Of a DNA stretch of 64,000 nucleotides, positions 29,909 through 41,505 are shown in pieces. The first letter of the stretch is position 1. Each line of letters opens with the position of its first letter. The notes beneath the pieces were generated by a model, which was not told the DNA's origin, made no database searches, and saw only the letters and a program-made list of their open reading frames with translations. Origin of the DNA: Demequina sediminis (GTDB taxonomy: Bacteria; Actinomycetota; Actinomycetes; Actinomycetales; Demequinaceae); contig NZ_AP027736.1 in NCBI RefSeq assembly GCF_030296675.1, forward strand, positions 558,001-622,000. The letters run 5' to 3'. The position numbers were made by a program, and so were the translations under genes.

Positions 29909-31107
29909 ATGTCGGTTCGCCGTGTTGCCCTTCTGACCGCGGGTGGCTTCGCCCCTGCCTGTCGTCCGCCGTGGGCGGCCTCATCGAGCGCTACACCGAG
30001 ATCGCTCCCGAGGTCGAGATCATCGCGTATGAGCACGGCTACTGGGGCCTGCTGCTCGGCAAGAAGATCGTCATCGACGACGAGGTGCGCGCAAAGGCCG
30101 GACTGCTCCACGAGTTCGGCGGCTCGCCGATCGGCAACTCGCGCGTCAAGCTCACCAACGTGGCGGACTGCGTCAAGCGCGGACTGGTCCAGGAGGGTCA
30201 GGACCCGCTGCAGGTGGCCGCCGACCAGCTCAAGGCCGACGGCGTCGACGTGCTCCACACGATCGGCGGCGACGACACCAACACCACCGCAGCCGACCTC
30301 GCGGCGTACCTCGCCCAGCACGACTACGGACTGACCGTCGTGGGACTGCCCAAGACGATCGACAACGACGTGGTGCCTATCCGCCAGTCGCTCGGCGCAT
30401 GGACCGCGGCCGAGGAGGCCGCCGGATTCGCCCGCAACATCATCGGCGAGCACCGCTCGGGACCGCGCATGCTGATCGTGCACGAGGTCATGGGCCGCGC
30501 GTGCGGCTGGCTCACCGCGGCCGCCGCGATGAAGTACCGCGAGGACCTCGAGACCCGTGAGTTCCTGCCCGGAATCGGCCTCAGCAAGGAGCGCTGGGAC
30601 ATCCACGCCGTCTACGTGCCCGAGGCGAAGATCGACCTCGACGCCGAGGCCGCACGCCTGCGGACCGTCATGGACGAGATCGGCAACGTCAACATCTTCC
30701 TGTCCGAGGGCGCCGGCGTGCCCGAGATCATCGCGGAGATGGAGGCCTCCGGCCAGGAGGTGCGCCGCGACCCGTTCGGTCACGTGCGTCTCGACGAGAT
30801 CAACCCGGGCCAGTGGTTCGCGAAGCAGTTCGCCGAGCGCCTGGGTGCCGAGAAGGTCATGGTCCAGAAGTCGGGCTACTACTCGCGTGCCGCGGCGGCC
30901 AACGCCGAGGACCTGCGCCTCATCAAGTCGATGACGGACTACGCGGTCGAGTGCGCGCTGCGCGGCGAGGCCGGCGTGATCGGTCACGACGAGGAGGACG
31001 GCGACCGCCTCAAGGCGATCGCCTTCCCCCGCATCGCGGGCCACAAGCCGTTCGACACGACCACCGACTGGTACGTCGACACGCTCGCGGCGATCGGACA
31101 GGCCTAA
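29909..31107 (+). CDS. pfp: Pyrophosphate-dependent 6-phosphofructokinase (one-base frameshift)
   Basis: About 399 residues after repair. The second Asp in IGGDDTNTTAADLA, where ATP enzymes have Gly, and the Lys in GLPKTIDND mark PPi as phosphoryl donor (known PFK rules). The frame is lost in the C run 29952-29955: LLTAGGFAP continues CLSSAVGGLIERYTEI with one more C. Start ATG 29909 has a tagaat box at 29863-29868 and an aaagg ribosome site. The reaction is reversible, saving ATP in glycolysis. Directly followed by the DAHP synthase gene. Confidence 0.93.
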
Positions 31108-31112
31108 TCACC

Positions 31113-32482
31113 ATGACAGAGGCTGCCCTGACGGCGGCGGGTGTGGATTCGTACCTCTCCAAGGAGGCGAAGCAGCAGCCGCAGTGGCCCGACGCCGCTG
31201 CGCTGCGCCGCACGACCGACCGTCTCACGCAGGTCCCCCTCTGGTGTTCGCTGGCGAGGCGGACCGGCTGCGCGAGCAGCTCGCCGCCGCGTCGCGCGGC
31301 GAGGCCTTTGTGCTCCAGGGCGGCGACTGTGCCGAGATCTTTGCGGAGGCCACGGCCGACCGCATCCGCAACAAGATCAAGACCATCCTGCAGATGGCCG
31401 TGATCCTCACGTATGGCGCGTCGACTCCGGTCGTCAAGATCGGCCGCATGGCCGGTCAGTACGCGAAGCCGCGCTCGGCCGACACCGAGACGATCGGGGG
31501 CGTCACGCTGCCGGTCTACCGCGGTGACATCGTCAACTCGTCGGCCTTCACGCCCGAGTCGCGCATCCCCAACCCCGAGAGGCTGCTCGACGCGTACCAC
31601 GTGTCCGCGTCGACGCTCAATCTCATCCGCGCCTTCACCCAGGGTGGATTCGCGGACCTGCGCCGCGTCCACCAGTGGAACAAGGGCTTCTCCGCGAATC
31701 CCGCGTACGCAAAGTACGAGCAGTTCGCGAAGGAGATCGACCGCGCGGTGCGCTTCATGGCGGCGGCGGGAGGGGACTTCGACGCGCTCAAGACGGTCGA
31801 GCTGTTCTCGAGCCACGAGGCGCTGCTGCTCGACTACGAGCGTGCGCTGACGCGCATCGACTCGCGATCGGGCCTCCCGTACGACTGCTCGGCCCACTTC
31901 CTGTGGATCGGGGAGCGCACGCGTCAGCTCGACGGCGCCCATGTCGAGTTCCTGTCGAAGGTGCACAACCCGCTCGCGGTGAAACTCGGCCCCACGGCGA
32001 CGTCGGGCGACGCGATCGCGCTCGCCGAGCGTCTCAACCCCGACAACATCGCCGGCCGCCTCACGTTCGTGGCGCGGATGGGCGCGGGCAAGGTGCGCGA
32101 CGCGCTGCCGTCGATCGTCGAGGGCGTGCGTGACGCCGGTCTCGCGGTGACGTGGCTCACGGACCCGATGCACGGCAACACGTACACGTCGGAATCGGGC
32201 TACAAGACGCGCAACTTCGACACGATTCTCGACGAGGTCACGGGCTTCTTCGAGGTGCATGAGGCGCTGGGCACCGTGCCGGGCGGCCTCCACGTCGAGC
32301 TCACCGGTGACGACGTCACCGAGGTCATCGGCGGCACCGAGAAGATCGACGACGAGGGCCTCGCGCGGCGCTACGAGACCAAGGTCGACCCGCGACTCAA
32401 CCACCAGCAGTCGCTGGAGATGGCGTTCCTCGTGGCGGACCTGCTCAAGAAGCACCGTCCCGAGCGCGAAGAGATCTTCTAA
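31113..32482 (+). CDS. aroG: Class II 3-deoxy-7-phosphoheptulonate synthase (one-base frameshift)
   Basis: About 456 residues after repair. It condenses PEP and erythrose 4-phosphate, entering the shikimate pathway. Plant-type (class II) motifs: FVLQGGDCAEIF, KIGRMAGQYAKPRS, YRGDIVNS, CSAHFLWIGERTRQLDGAHVE, and WLTDPMHGNTY. The break is in the C run 31235-31239: RLTQVP reads on as PLVFAGEADRLREQL with one more C. The start ATG 31113 is 5 bp past pfp. The neighbouring pknL on the opposite strand repeats the mycobacterial order. Confidence 0.94.
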
Positions 32483-32487
32483 CCCCA

Positions 32488-32570
32488 GCATCGTCCCTCA
32501 TGCCCCGTCCCGGTTCGCCGGGGCGGGGCATTGGCGTCCTCTCCCGCGCCGGCAGGAGAGGGGACGATGC
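32488..32570. terminator. Terminator hairpin of aroG nested in a larger inverted repeat
   Basis: Inner stem atgccccgtcccgg / ccggggcggggcat with loop ttcg at 32500-32531. This is flanked by a second exact inverted pair, gcatcgtccc (32488-32497) and gggacgatgc (32561-32570). It lies between the convergent aroG and pknL genes. The outer motif also recurs elsewhere in the window. Confidence 0.8.
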
Positions 32571-32576
32571 CGTGCG

Positions 32577-34531
32577 TCAGTTGTAGACGAGGACGATCGA
32601 GGTGTTCTTCTCGACCTCGGCGCCAGGCACCAGCGACTGGTCGACGATCGAGTTGGGGGAACTCCACGGCCACTTCGAGTACAGCTCGACCTTGAGGCCG
32701 TCGTCCTTCGCGGCCCGCTCGGCCTCCTCGACGCCCAGACCCACGTAGTCCGAGACGGTGACGAGCGGCGGGCCCTCGGAGACCGTGATGGTGATCGCAT
32801 CGGTGCGCCGGCCGTCAGCGCCCGCCTCGGGGCTCTGGAGGTAGACCTCGCCCTTGGGGGCGTCATCGGTGCGGGCGCGCTCGATCGACACGTCAAGCGC
32901 ATAGCGACCGAGTTCCGCGACCGCATCGGCCTCGGACATGCCCCTGACGTCGGGGAAGGTGATGGGCTCCGGCCCACCGGAGACCTCGAGCGCGACGGGG
33001 GTGTCGTGGCGCACGGTCTCTCCCGCGGCGGGGGTCATCGAGATGACCTGACCCGCGGGGATGGTGTCGGAGTAGGTCTCGGTGATCTCGCCGAGGGGGA
33101 AGCCGAGCTCGGCGAGCGTGCTCTCGGCCTCGTCGCGCATCGCATCGACCACGTTCGGAACCTCGCTCATGCGCGGTCCCTCGGACACCGTCACCACGAC
33201 AGTGCCGCCGTTCTCGATGCGTCCCTGGGCGCCGGGATCCGTGCTGATGACGATCCCCTCCGGGATCTCGTCGTCGTTCGTGTACTCGACGCTCGGGATC
33301 AGTCCCGCGCCGTCGAGCACCGTCAGCGCGTCTGCTTCCTTCTCGCCCACCACGGTGGGAACGGTCGTGTAGGCGCCGGGGCCGATCGAGTTGTACCACC
33401 ACAGGCCGCCGCCGCCGAGCGCGAGGACGGCGATGAGCACCGCGGCGATCCACCAGCCCGCGCGGCGGTCGGTGCGCTGCGGCTCCTTGGCCTCGGGGTC
33501 GTCCTCGGGGATCTCCTCGAGCTGCTGGCCCACTGCGGGGAAGGGATGGCCGAGCCCGATCGGCAGCGCCACGGTCGAGCCGGCCGCGGGCGCGTCGAGC
33601 ACCGCGGTGGCATCGGGATCCACGCGCGTGGGGTGGGCCCCGCTCGGAGGGTCGGCACGGCGATCCAGGGTCGGGTCGTCGAGCACCATCCTGGTCTGGC
33701 GCACGAGCTGCAGGGCGGCCGCAGCATCGGCGGGCCTGGCATCGGGGTCACGCGCGGTGAGCGACTCGACGAGCGCGTCGATCTCGGGAGGCAGCCACGG
33801 CACTACGGTCGACGGCGCGGGAATGTCCTCGTGGACGTGCTTGGTCGCGACCTGCATCGCCGTCGCGCCGGTGTGCGGTTGACGTCCGGTGACCATCTCG
33901 TAGAGCAGGACGCCCGCCGCGTACACGTCGGTGCGCGCGTCGGAGTGGCCGTTGCTGATGAGCTCGGGGCCCAGGTACGCGACCGTCCCGAGGATCGTGC
34001 CTGACGTGCTCGCGGTCACCTCGGTGACGGCGCGCGCGAGCCCGAAGTCGGCAACCCTGGGGCGCCCCTCGGGGTCGATGAGCACGTTCTCCGGCTTCAC
34101 GTCCTGGTGGACCAGGCCCTGGCGGTGCGCGGAGGCCAGCGCGTCGAGCACGTGGTCGAGCGTCGTGAGCGCCTCGCCGAGCGAGAGTGTCCCTCGTGGG
34201 TCATGCGCTCGCGCAGGTTCTCGCCCTCGACGTACTCCATCGTGAGGTACGAAACGTCGGCGTCCACTCCCTGGTCGTACACGCGGACGATGCCGGGGTG
34301 GGTGAGTCGCGCCGCGGCTTTGGCCTCGCGCCGGAACCGCGCGACGATCTCGCGCGAGTTCGGATCAATCTCGAGGTGGGGGTGCATCACCTTGAGCGCG
34401 ACGTCGCGCTCAAGCCGCCGGTCGAAGGCGAGATATACGGTCGCCATGCCCCCTGCTGCCACCCGCTCGCGCACCTCGTACCGGCCGTCGATGACGCGGC
34501 CGAGGAGGGGATCGGTGAGGGTGCTGGACAC
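32577..34531 (-). CDS. pknL: Transmembrane Ser/Thr protein kinase with four PASTA repeats (PknL-like; one-base frameshift)
   Basis: About 651 residues after repair. Kinase motifs: GRYEVRERVAAGGMATVYLAF (Gly loop), DVALKVMH (Lys), GLVHQDVKPENVL and VADFGLARA. The catalytic loop reads HQD rather than HRD, a non-RD form. A single membrane helix (WWIAAVLIAVLALGGGGLWW) is followed by four PASTA repeats, which sense muropeptides or lipid II. The break is at 34191-34193: one G restores MTHEG-TLSLGEALTTLDHV. The GTG at 34531 is chosen because a TACAAT box ends 7 nt before it. Synteny with aroG and the Rv2175c-like gene supports PknL. Confidence 0.9.
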
Positions 34532-34596
34532 GCTGCTCATTGTAGGCGCGGTGTGGTGTTGCTCAGGAGACTCGGTTGCGGCGCGGCGCGGGGATG

Positions 34597-35933
34597 CTAG
34601 GCGAACCGGGCCATGTGGGCGCGCACCGCGGCGACGTAGTCGACGGTGTCGTCGTAGAGGCCGTGGCGCTTCACCGCGGCCGCCCCTGGTAGTAGCCCGC
34701 GATCGCGTGGTCGAGGCGGTCGAAGGTGCGCGTGAGCGAGCGGAGGATGAGCACGCCGGCGAGCACGTTGTCCTCGGGGTCGAGCAGGTCGATCGGGCGG
34801 CCCGCCATGTCGGAAGCCCACTCGCCCGAGCTCGGGATGACCTGCATCGCGCCGATCGCGTTCGCGGGCGAGACGGCCCGCATGTTGAAGCCCGACTCCT
34901 GGTAGGCGATCGCCTGCGCGAGGGCAGGGTCGACGCCATACGCCCGTGCGGTGTCCACAATCAACTGCTGCATCGCCGCCCGGCTGGGCACATCCGTCGC
35001 GTTGAGTGCGGCCTTGTTGACGTTGGCCGCCGCGACGACGTCCTTGGGATACGTGCGTCCCAGGAACGTGTCGCCCACGAGGCCGGTGGGAGCCCCGCTC
35101 GAGCCGGGGATCGTGAGGCGCTGGCCCACGTGAATGATCGAGGCGTTGGCGAGGGAGTTGGCCTTCGCGATCGCGGCGACAGTGGTGCCGTGTCGCTGGG
35201 CGATTGCGGACAGCGTGTCGCCCGAGCGCACGGTGTGGACGGTCGAACTCGTCGCGGTGGTCGAGGTGGTTGAGGCGGTCGAGGCCGTCGAGGCCGCGCG
35301 TGCGTCGCGCGCCGCGCCCGCCTCCGGAATCGTGAGCCGCTGGCCGATGTGAATGAGCGAGGCGTTGGCGAGGGAGTTGGCCTTCGCGATCGCGGCGACG
35401 GTGCTGCGGTAGCGCTGCGCGATGTCGGACAGCGTGTCGCCGGCAACGACGGTGTGGACGGTCGCCGACTGCGCCGCGTTCGTGCTCGCCGCGGCACCTG
35501 CCTCGCCTCCGGGCAGGGTGAGGCGCTGGCCGACGCGAATGATCGACGGGTCCGCGATGCCGTTGGCGCGAGCGATTGCCGCGACGGTGGTGCCGTATCG
35601 CAGTGCGATCCCGGACAGCGTCTCTCCCGACGAGACGGTGTGGCTGCCGGGGCGCGCGGCCGTGGACGACTCCTTGGACGGGATGACGACCGTGGTGCCG
35701 GCGTAGAGCGTCGCGCGCGAGTCGAGGTTGTTGGCCGCGACGATCGCGTCGACCGTCGATCCGTACCGCTGCGCGAGTCGCGACGCGGTGTCGCCCGGCT
35801 CCACGCGGTGCGACTGGTCTGCCTGAGCGGGCACCGCTGCGGCGACGCCGAAGGCGGTGGCGAGCGCGGCGGCCGCCGCGAGGCGTCCCGCGGGTCGGGT
35901 CATCCTGGTCGCTGCCGGGGTCATGCGTGGCAT
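34597..35933 (-). CDS. Secreted lytic transglycosylase with four LysM repeats (one-base frameshift)
   Basis: About 445 residues after repair. Signal peptide ending VPAQA; four LysM peptidoglycan-binding repeats (for example HTVRSGDTLSAIAQRHGTT); then a C-terminal SLT domain with catalytic Glu in YQESGFNMRAVSPANAIGAM. The frame is lost in the C run 34683-34686; one more base gives GYYQGAAAVKRHGLYDDTVD and completes the domain. LysM 3 and 4 are almost identical at DNA level. Likely peptidoglycan remodelling next to the PASTA kinase. An ATG at 35924 is an alternative start. Confidence 0.9.
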
Positions 35934-36083
35934 GCGCGCCTCCGTGGGGTGTCGGTTCCGAATGGGAGATCGGAAGTGAAGGATGTGACAGATGTGACAC
36001 AAGTGACGGTATCTCGGCGCGGGCGTGGTGACAAGGGCACGGGCAGTGGCAAGGAGGAAGCCGGCCCTCAGTACCCTGGAGCC

Positions 36084-36434
36084 ATGACTGACGACTCCGC
36101 GTGGCTCTCCGTTCCCGACTTCGCCGAACAGCTGGGCACCACGGCCAGCAAGGTGCGCGAAATGGTGCGCGAGGGCGAGTTGCTCTCGGTCCGCCGCGGC
36201 GAACGCCAGACCGTGCAGATCCCCGCCGGCTTCATCGTCGACGGAGAGGAGGGTCCCACGGTCCTTCCCACGCTGCGGGGCACCCTCACCTTGCTGCGCG
36301 ACGCGGGCTTCGGCGACGGCGAGGCCGCGGACTGGCTGATGTCGGACGAGCCCGAGCTGGGCATGTCTCCGCTCGCCGCCTTGCGTGAGGGTCGCCGCGC
36401 CCATGTGCGCCGCATCGCTCAGGCGATGCTCTAG
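36084..36434 (+). CDS. Rv2175c-like winged-helix DNA-binding protein
   Basis: 116 residues. An N-terminal HTH (WLSVPDFAEQLGTTASKVREMVREGELLSVRRGERQ) is followed by a C-terminal helical part (TLRGTLTLLRDAGFGDGEAADWLM). In mycobacteria Rv2175c is a substrate of PknL, and here too the kinase gene lies close by. ATG 36084 sits 6 nt after a taccct box (leaderless). Regulatory target unknown. Confidence 0.85.
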   Translation: MTDDSAWLSVPDFAEQLGTTASKVREMVREGELLSVRRGERQTVQIPAGFIVDGEEGPTVLPTLRGTLTLLRDAGFGDGEAADWLMSDEPELGMSPLAALREGRRAHVRRIAQAML

Positions 36435-36449
36435 CCGAGGGCGGGACCT

Positions 36450-37499
36450 TTACGCGACGCGGTCGACCGCCGCGTCGACCAGGTCGAGCACGGCCACCGG
36501 CCGCGCGAGCGCGTCACGGAGGCCCGTCCGCGCCGCGGCGGCATGAGCCGCGATCTCGGCCTCGACGAACGCATAGGCGCCCGAGGCTTCGATCGCGGTG
36601 ATCGCCGCCTCGATGTCGCTCGCCGTGGCGTCCGCGCGGCCGAGCACGCTCAGTACGGCCTCGCGCTGCGCATCGTCGCCTCGCGTGGCCGCGTGCCACA
36701 CGAGCAGGGTGCGCTTGCCCTCGCGCAGGTCGTCGCCGACGGGCTTGCCGGTGACCGCGGGGGATCCCGCAACACCCAGGATGTCGTCGCGGAGCTGGAA
36801 CGCCACCCCGAGCGGAACCCCCGCCTCCCGCACTGCCGCGACGATGTCGGGGTCGGCTCCCGCCGCGGCGGCACCGAGCGCGAGCGGGAACTCGGCCGTA
36901 TAGGACGCCGTCTTGGCGCGCATCGTGGCGCGAATGTCGCCCTCGAGGCCCGGCAGGGCGGCGAGCGGTGACACCGCGACACGCATGTCGAGGTGCTGGC
37001 CGGCGGTGACCAGCACCGCCATCTCGTCGAAGAGGTCGGCAACCACGTCGCCGACGCGGCGCGCGGCGAGTGTCGCGCCGCGCTGAGCGGCGACGAGCGC
37101 GACATCGCCCGAAAGGATCGCGCCGGACCGTCCGTAGGCCGCGGGGTCGCCGTGCCACCCCGCGTCGCGGTGGAGCGCCTCGAAGGCGCGGTGAGCGGAG
37201 GGCCGCCCGCGACGGGTGTCCGAGCCGTCGAGGACATCGTCGTGAATGAGGGCCGCCGTCTGGAAGAGCTCGACGGCCGCGGCGAGCTCGATGGCAGCGT
37301 CGCGATCCACCCCTCCACACGCCTCGAAGGCCGCGAGCAGGAGCCGCCCGCGGAAGGCCTTGCCGCCCTCGGCCGAGCGGGTGAGGCGATCCGCAATCTC
37401 CGCCGCCGCCGGTCCCGCGGGGGCCATCGCCGTCTCCGCCCACGTCAGGGCGCGCGCGACGCGGTCGTTGATCTCGTGTCGGGGGTCCTCAGCCGTCAT
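36450..37499 (-). CDS. Polyprenyl (geranylgeranyl-type) diphosphate synthase
   Basis: 349 residues, trans-prenyltransferase fold. The first Asp-rich motif IHDDVLDGSDTRRGRPSAH and the second FQLRDDILGVAG are intact, with TGKPVGDDLREGKRTLL following. It elongates isoprenyl diphosphates from IPP. The residues before the first DDxxD suggest a medium-chain product, but I cannot fix the length. ATG 37499 lies 7 nt after a tacgct box (leaderless). Conserved neighbour of Rv2175c in mycobacteria (idsA2). Confidence 0.92.
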   Translation of the reverse strand: MTAEDPRHEINDRVARALTWAETAMAPAGPAAAEIADRLTRSAEGGKAFRGRLLLAAFEACGGVDRDAAIELAAAVELFQTAALIHDDVLDGSDTRRGRPSAHRAFEALHRDAGWHGDPAAYGRSGAILSGDVALVAAQRGATLAARRVGDVVADLFDEMAVLVTAGQHLDMRVAVSPLAALPGLEGDIRATMRAKTASYTAEFPLALGAAAAGADPDIVAAVREAGVPLGVAFQLRDDILGVAGSPAVTGKPVGDDLREGKRTLLVWHAATRGDDAQREAVLSVLGRADATASDIEAAITAIEASGAYAFVEAEIAAHAAAARTGLRDALARPVAVLDLVDAAVDRVA

Positions 37500-37620
37500 G
37501 GGCCCCAGCGTAGGCGCGAGGCGCCCGCACCGATGCCCCCGGCCCGCACGAGCATCGTGGCTATCCCCAGATGCTGGTGGCGCGAGTGCGTCCTCGGGGA
37601 CCCGGCGCGACGCTGGGGCC

Positions 37621-38607
37621 ATGACAGTGATCACGAGCCCAGGCGACCTCGTCGCACGCGTCCCCGGATTGCTGGGCTTCGAGCCCCTCGACAGCGTCGT
37701 CGTGGTCCTGGTCCGCGTGGGCGGCACGCTGGGCACTCTCATGAGGGTCGACGCCGCGGACCTGTTGTCGGATGGCGCCGAGGAGATCTCGCGCGCGATC
37801 GCGACGGAGGCTGTGTGCGACGGCGCGCGCCGTGCCGTGGTGCTCGCGTACACGTCCGATGCCGACGTGGGCCGTCTCGCCGTGGAGCCCGTGCTCGCGG
37901 AGCTCGAGGGTGTGGTCGTGGCCGCGGACAGCTGGGTGGTCGCGCACGGACGCTACTTCTGCCCGCACTGCATCGATCCGTTGTGCTGCCCGCCCGGCGG
38001 GCGCGCGGTGCCCGCGCCGCGGAGCAGACCCCTCGCGCGCACGGCCGGCTCCGGAGGCGACGCGGGGCGTGCGAGCGCTCAGGTGCGCAAGCTGGCCTCC
38101 CGAGCCGCGACGCGGTGGGAGAGGCGACGGCTCGGCGACGAGGGCGCGTGGCGCCGCGCGTCGCTCGACCTGTGGAGGAGCGCGCTCGCGGACGGGGTGG
38201 AGGGGCCGGCGCCGCTCGGACGCCTCGCCGCAGGGCTCGCGGACGTGCGGGTGCGCGACGCCGTGCTGTTTCTGCTCATCCCCGGTGCGGAGGACGCCGC
38301 ACTCGACGCCCTCGACGGGGCCGACACCGTGCGCATCGGCGCGGCACTGGGAGCGCAGATGCGGCCCACGCGCCCGCCCGACGCCGCGCGCACCGCCGGG
38401 CTGGAGGCCGTACTTGACGCCCTGCTCGACGTGGCGCCGCGACGCTTGCTCGCGCCGGTCGCGGCGACTCGCGGCGTGATCGCGTGGTGGACGGATCAGG
38501 CCGCGGCCGCCGGCGCGTGGTGCGCCATCGCGCTCCAGCACGACCCCGCGTATAGGCTCGCCCTTCTCACCCTCGCGCTCGTGGCAAGCGATTCTCAGGA
38601 GCGGTGA
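37621..38607 (+). CDS. DUF4192 family protein
   Basis: 328 residues. The N-terminal VARVPGLLGFEPLDSVVVVLV is the hallmark of DUF4192. A cysteine-rich stretch YFCPHCIDPLCCPPGG in the middle could bind metal. No membrane segments. Function unknown. ATG 37621 lies 6 nt after a gacgct box. Divergent from the polyprenyl synthase gene; sigA follows in the same direction. Confidence 0.87.
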   Translation: MTVITSPGDLVARVPGLLGFEPLDSVVVVLVRVGGTLGTLMRVDAADLLSDGAEEISRAIATEAVCDGARRAVVLAYTSDADVGRLAVEPVLAELEGVVVAADSWVVAHGRYFCPHCIDPLCCPPGGRAVPAPRSRPLARTAGSGGDAGRASAQVRKLASRAATRWERRRLGDEGAWRRASLDLWRSALADGVEGPAPLGRLAAGLADVRVRDAVLFLLIPGAEDAALDALDGADTVRIGAALGAQMRPTRPPDAARTAGLEAVLDALLDVAPRRLLAPVAATRGVIAWWTDQAAAAGAWCAIALQHDPAYRLALLTLALVASDSQER

Positions 38608-38642
38608 CGCGAGTCGCGGAACGTTTCCGGCGATGGGGGCGT

Positions 38643-38648
38643 TACAAT
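38643..38648 (+). promoter_or_regulatory. sigA promoter -10 box
   Basis: tacaat in gcgttacaatctaatgg, about 70 nt upstream of the GTG start of sigA. A clear -35 box is not obvious at the proper spacing. Confidence 0.6.
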
Positions 38649-38716
38649 CTAATGGATTTGCGCGAGGCGATCAGCGGGCCTCACCATCCACTCCGTGACA
38701 GGTCGAGAGGGAAGCC

Positions 38717-40171
<1,455 letters not shown>

Positions 40172-40243
40172 CGGTTGTGCATCGGTCCGACTATTCAGCA
40201 GGTAAATCGCTGGATTGTCGGGCCGATGTCAGCACCATACACC

Positions 40244-40258
40244 CGCACAGCGCTTCTA
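40244..40258 (+). repeat. Left arm repeat of the element
   Basis: cgcacagcgcttcta, exactly repeated at 49103-49117 near the other end. A related ctagtcca-gatatt stretch lies right beside each copy. Likely arm-type binding sites for the integrase or an excision factor. Confidence 0.6.
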
Positions 40259-40284
40259 GTCCAGATATTCGATAGACTGGCCTC

Positions 40285-41179
40285 GTGCCTACTGACATCG
40301 AATACAGCGCCCTGCTCGAGTCGTGGGTGCTCGCACTGCGCGCCGAACGCAAGTCGCCGGCGACAATCAAGTCCTATACGGATGGCGTTCGTGGGCTCTT
40401 TGCCTGGTGCGATGAACAAGGCGCGGCGCGGGAGCCGACGCGCGCGAGCGTGAACGGGTACATCGCGGCCCTGCTCGACAGTGGGAAGCAACCTGCCACC
40501 GCGCGGTCACGCCAACTCGGCATCCGGCGGTTCACTCGATGGCTAGCCGACGAGGGCGAGATTGAGGCGGATCCGCTCGTGGGACTTAAGCCGCCCAAGC
40601 TCGACGCGCCCATCGTTGAGCCGCTGAGCGATGCCGAGCTCAAAGCGCTTATTCAGGCGTGCGCTGGCAAGGAGTTCCGCGACATTCGCGACACCGCGAT
40701 CGTGCGCCTCATGGCTGAGACGGGGATCCGAGCGGGGAGTGCGCCGTGATCGCCCTCGACGATCTGGACCTCATGGCGGGCACTGTAGTTGTCCGGAGAG
40801 GCAAGGGGGCAAGGGCCGCGTGGTGCCCATCGGCCCGCAAACAGTCCAGGCACTCGACCGCTACCGTCGACGCCGTGCAGGTCACGCGCTAGCGGGCTTG
40901 CCGAGCCTCTGGCTAGGGGAGCGGAAGCGCGGCTTCACCTATGACGCACTTCACAAGGCGCTCGAGGGGCGGGCGAAGGCCGCTGGGATTGCAGGCTTCC
41001 ACCCCCACAAGTTGCGTCACACGGCCGCCCATCGCTGGCTCGCGGCGGGTGGCTCTGAGGGTGGACTCATGGCGGTGGCCGGATGGACGCGCCCTGACAT
41101 GCTCCAGCGTTACACGAAGGCGCGTGCTGCCGAACGGGCGGCAGTGGAGTCGCGCTCGCTGAACCTGGGTGACATCTAG
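40285..41179 (+). CDS. Tyrosine-family integrase (two one-base frameshifts)
   Basis: About 298 residues after repair. N-terminal SAM-like core-binding domain (SPATIKSYTDGVRGLFAW), then the catalytic domain: Arg in AETGIRAGE, KGGKGRVVPIG, HKLRHTAAHRW with His and Arg, and the nucleophile Tyr in LQRYTKARAAER. Two losses break it: a G in 40734-40737 (GIRAG to ECAVIALDDLDL) and a G in 40805-40809. The GTG at 40285 lies 6 nt after a tagact box (leaderless). Placement beside attL is standard for element integrases. It should catalyse exchange at the sigA site. Confidence 0.9.
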
Positions 41180-41184
41180 GTTGG

Positions 41185-41218
41185 TGAGCGCTGTGGGTCG
41201 CGGTTTGCATAGCGCTCA
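41185..41218. terminator. Hairpin after the integrase gene
   Basis: tgagcgct / agcgctca, 8-bp stem with 18-nt spacer, starting 6 bp after the integrase stop. It contains agcgctgtg, the reverse complement of part of the arm repeat, so it might also bind the recombination proteins. Confidence 0.5.
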
Positions 41219-41431
41219 GTTGTCTGCGAACATGGAAATACAAGAGGTTGAGTTGATGCTCAACCGACCAGAACATCGACGACACCTAGTCCGATGGACC
41301 GGAGTTACATCGCGCAATGCGATTGCCGGATAAAGAGGTTCTAGGCCCCCGATGGGACAGCCTTCTGCAAGGCCCGCAATGGGCTACGTAGGAATGCTGG
41401 ACCGGGGCGGTTGAAGTAGGCGCAAGGCCCA

Positions 41432-41483
41432 AACACCGAGTTCACAGAACGAGCAAGAGGCTCGTAACTGTGTGCTCGGTGTT
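41432..41483 (+). promoter_or_regulatory. Strong three-segment hairpin in the leader before the element's main gene chain
   Basis: Nested pairs aacaccgag / ctcggtgtt, cacag / ctgtg and acgagc / gctcgt around the loop aaga form a 52-nt imperfect hairpin, 22 nt upstream of the start codon at 41506. It could be an attenuator or structured leader, or a replication site. The rest of the 41180-41505 interval has no gene I can support. Confidence 0.55.
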
Positions 41484-41505
41484 CGTGTATCCGAGAGGAA
41501 TCACG

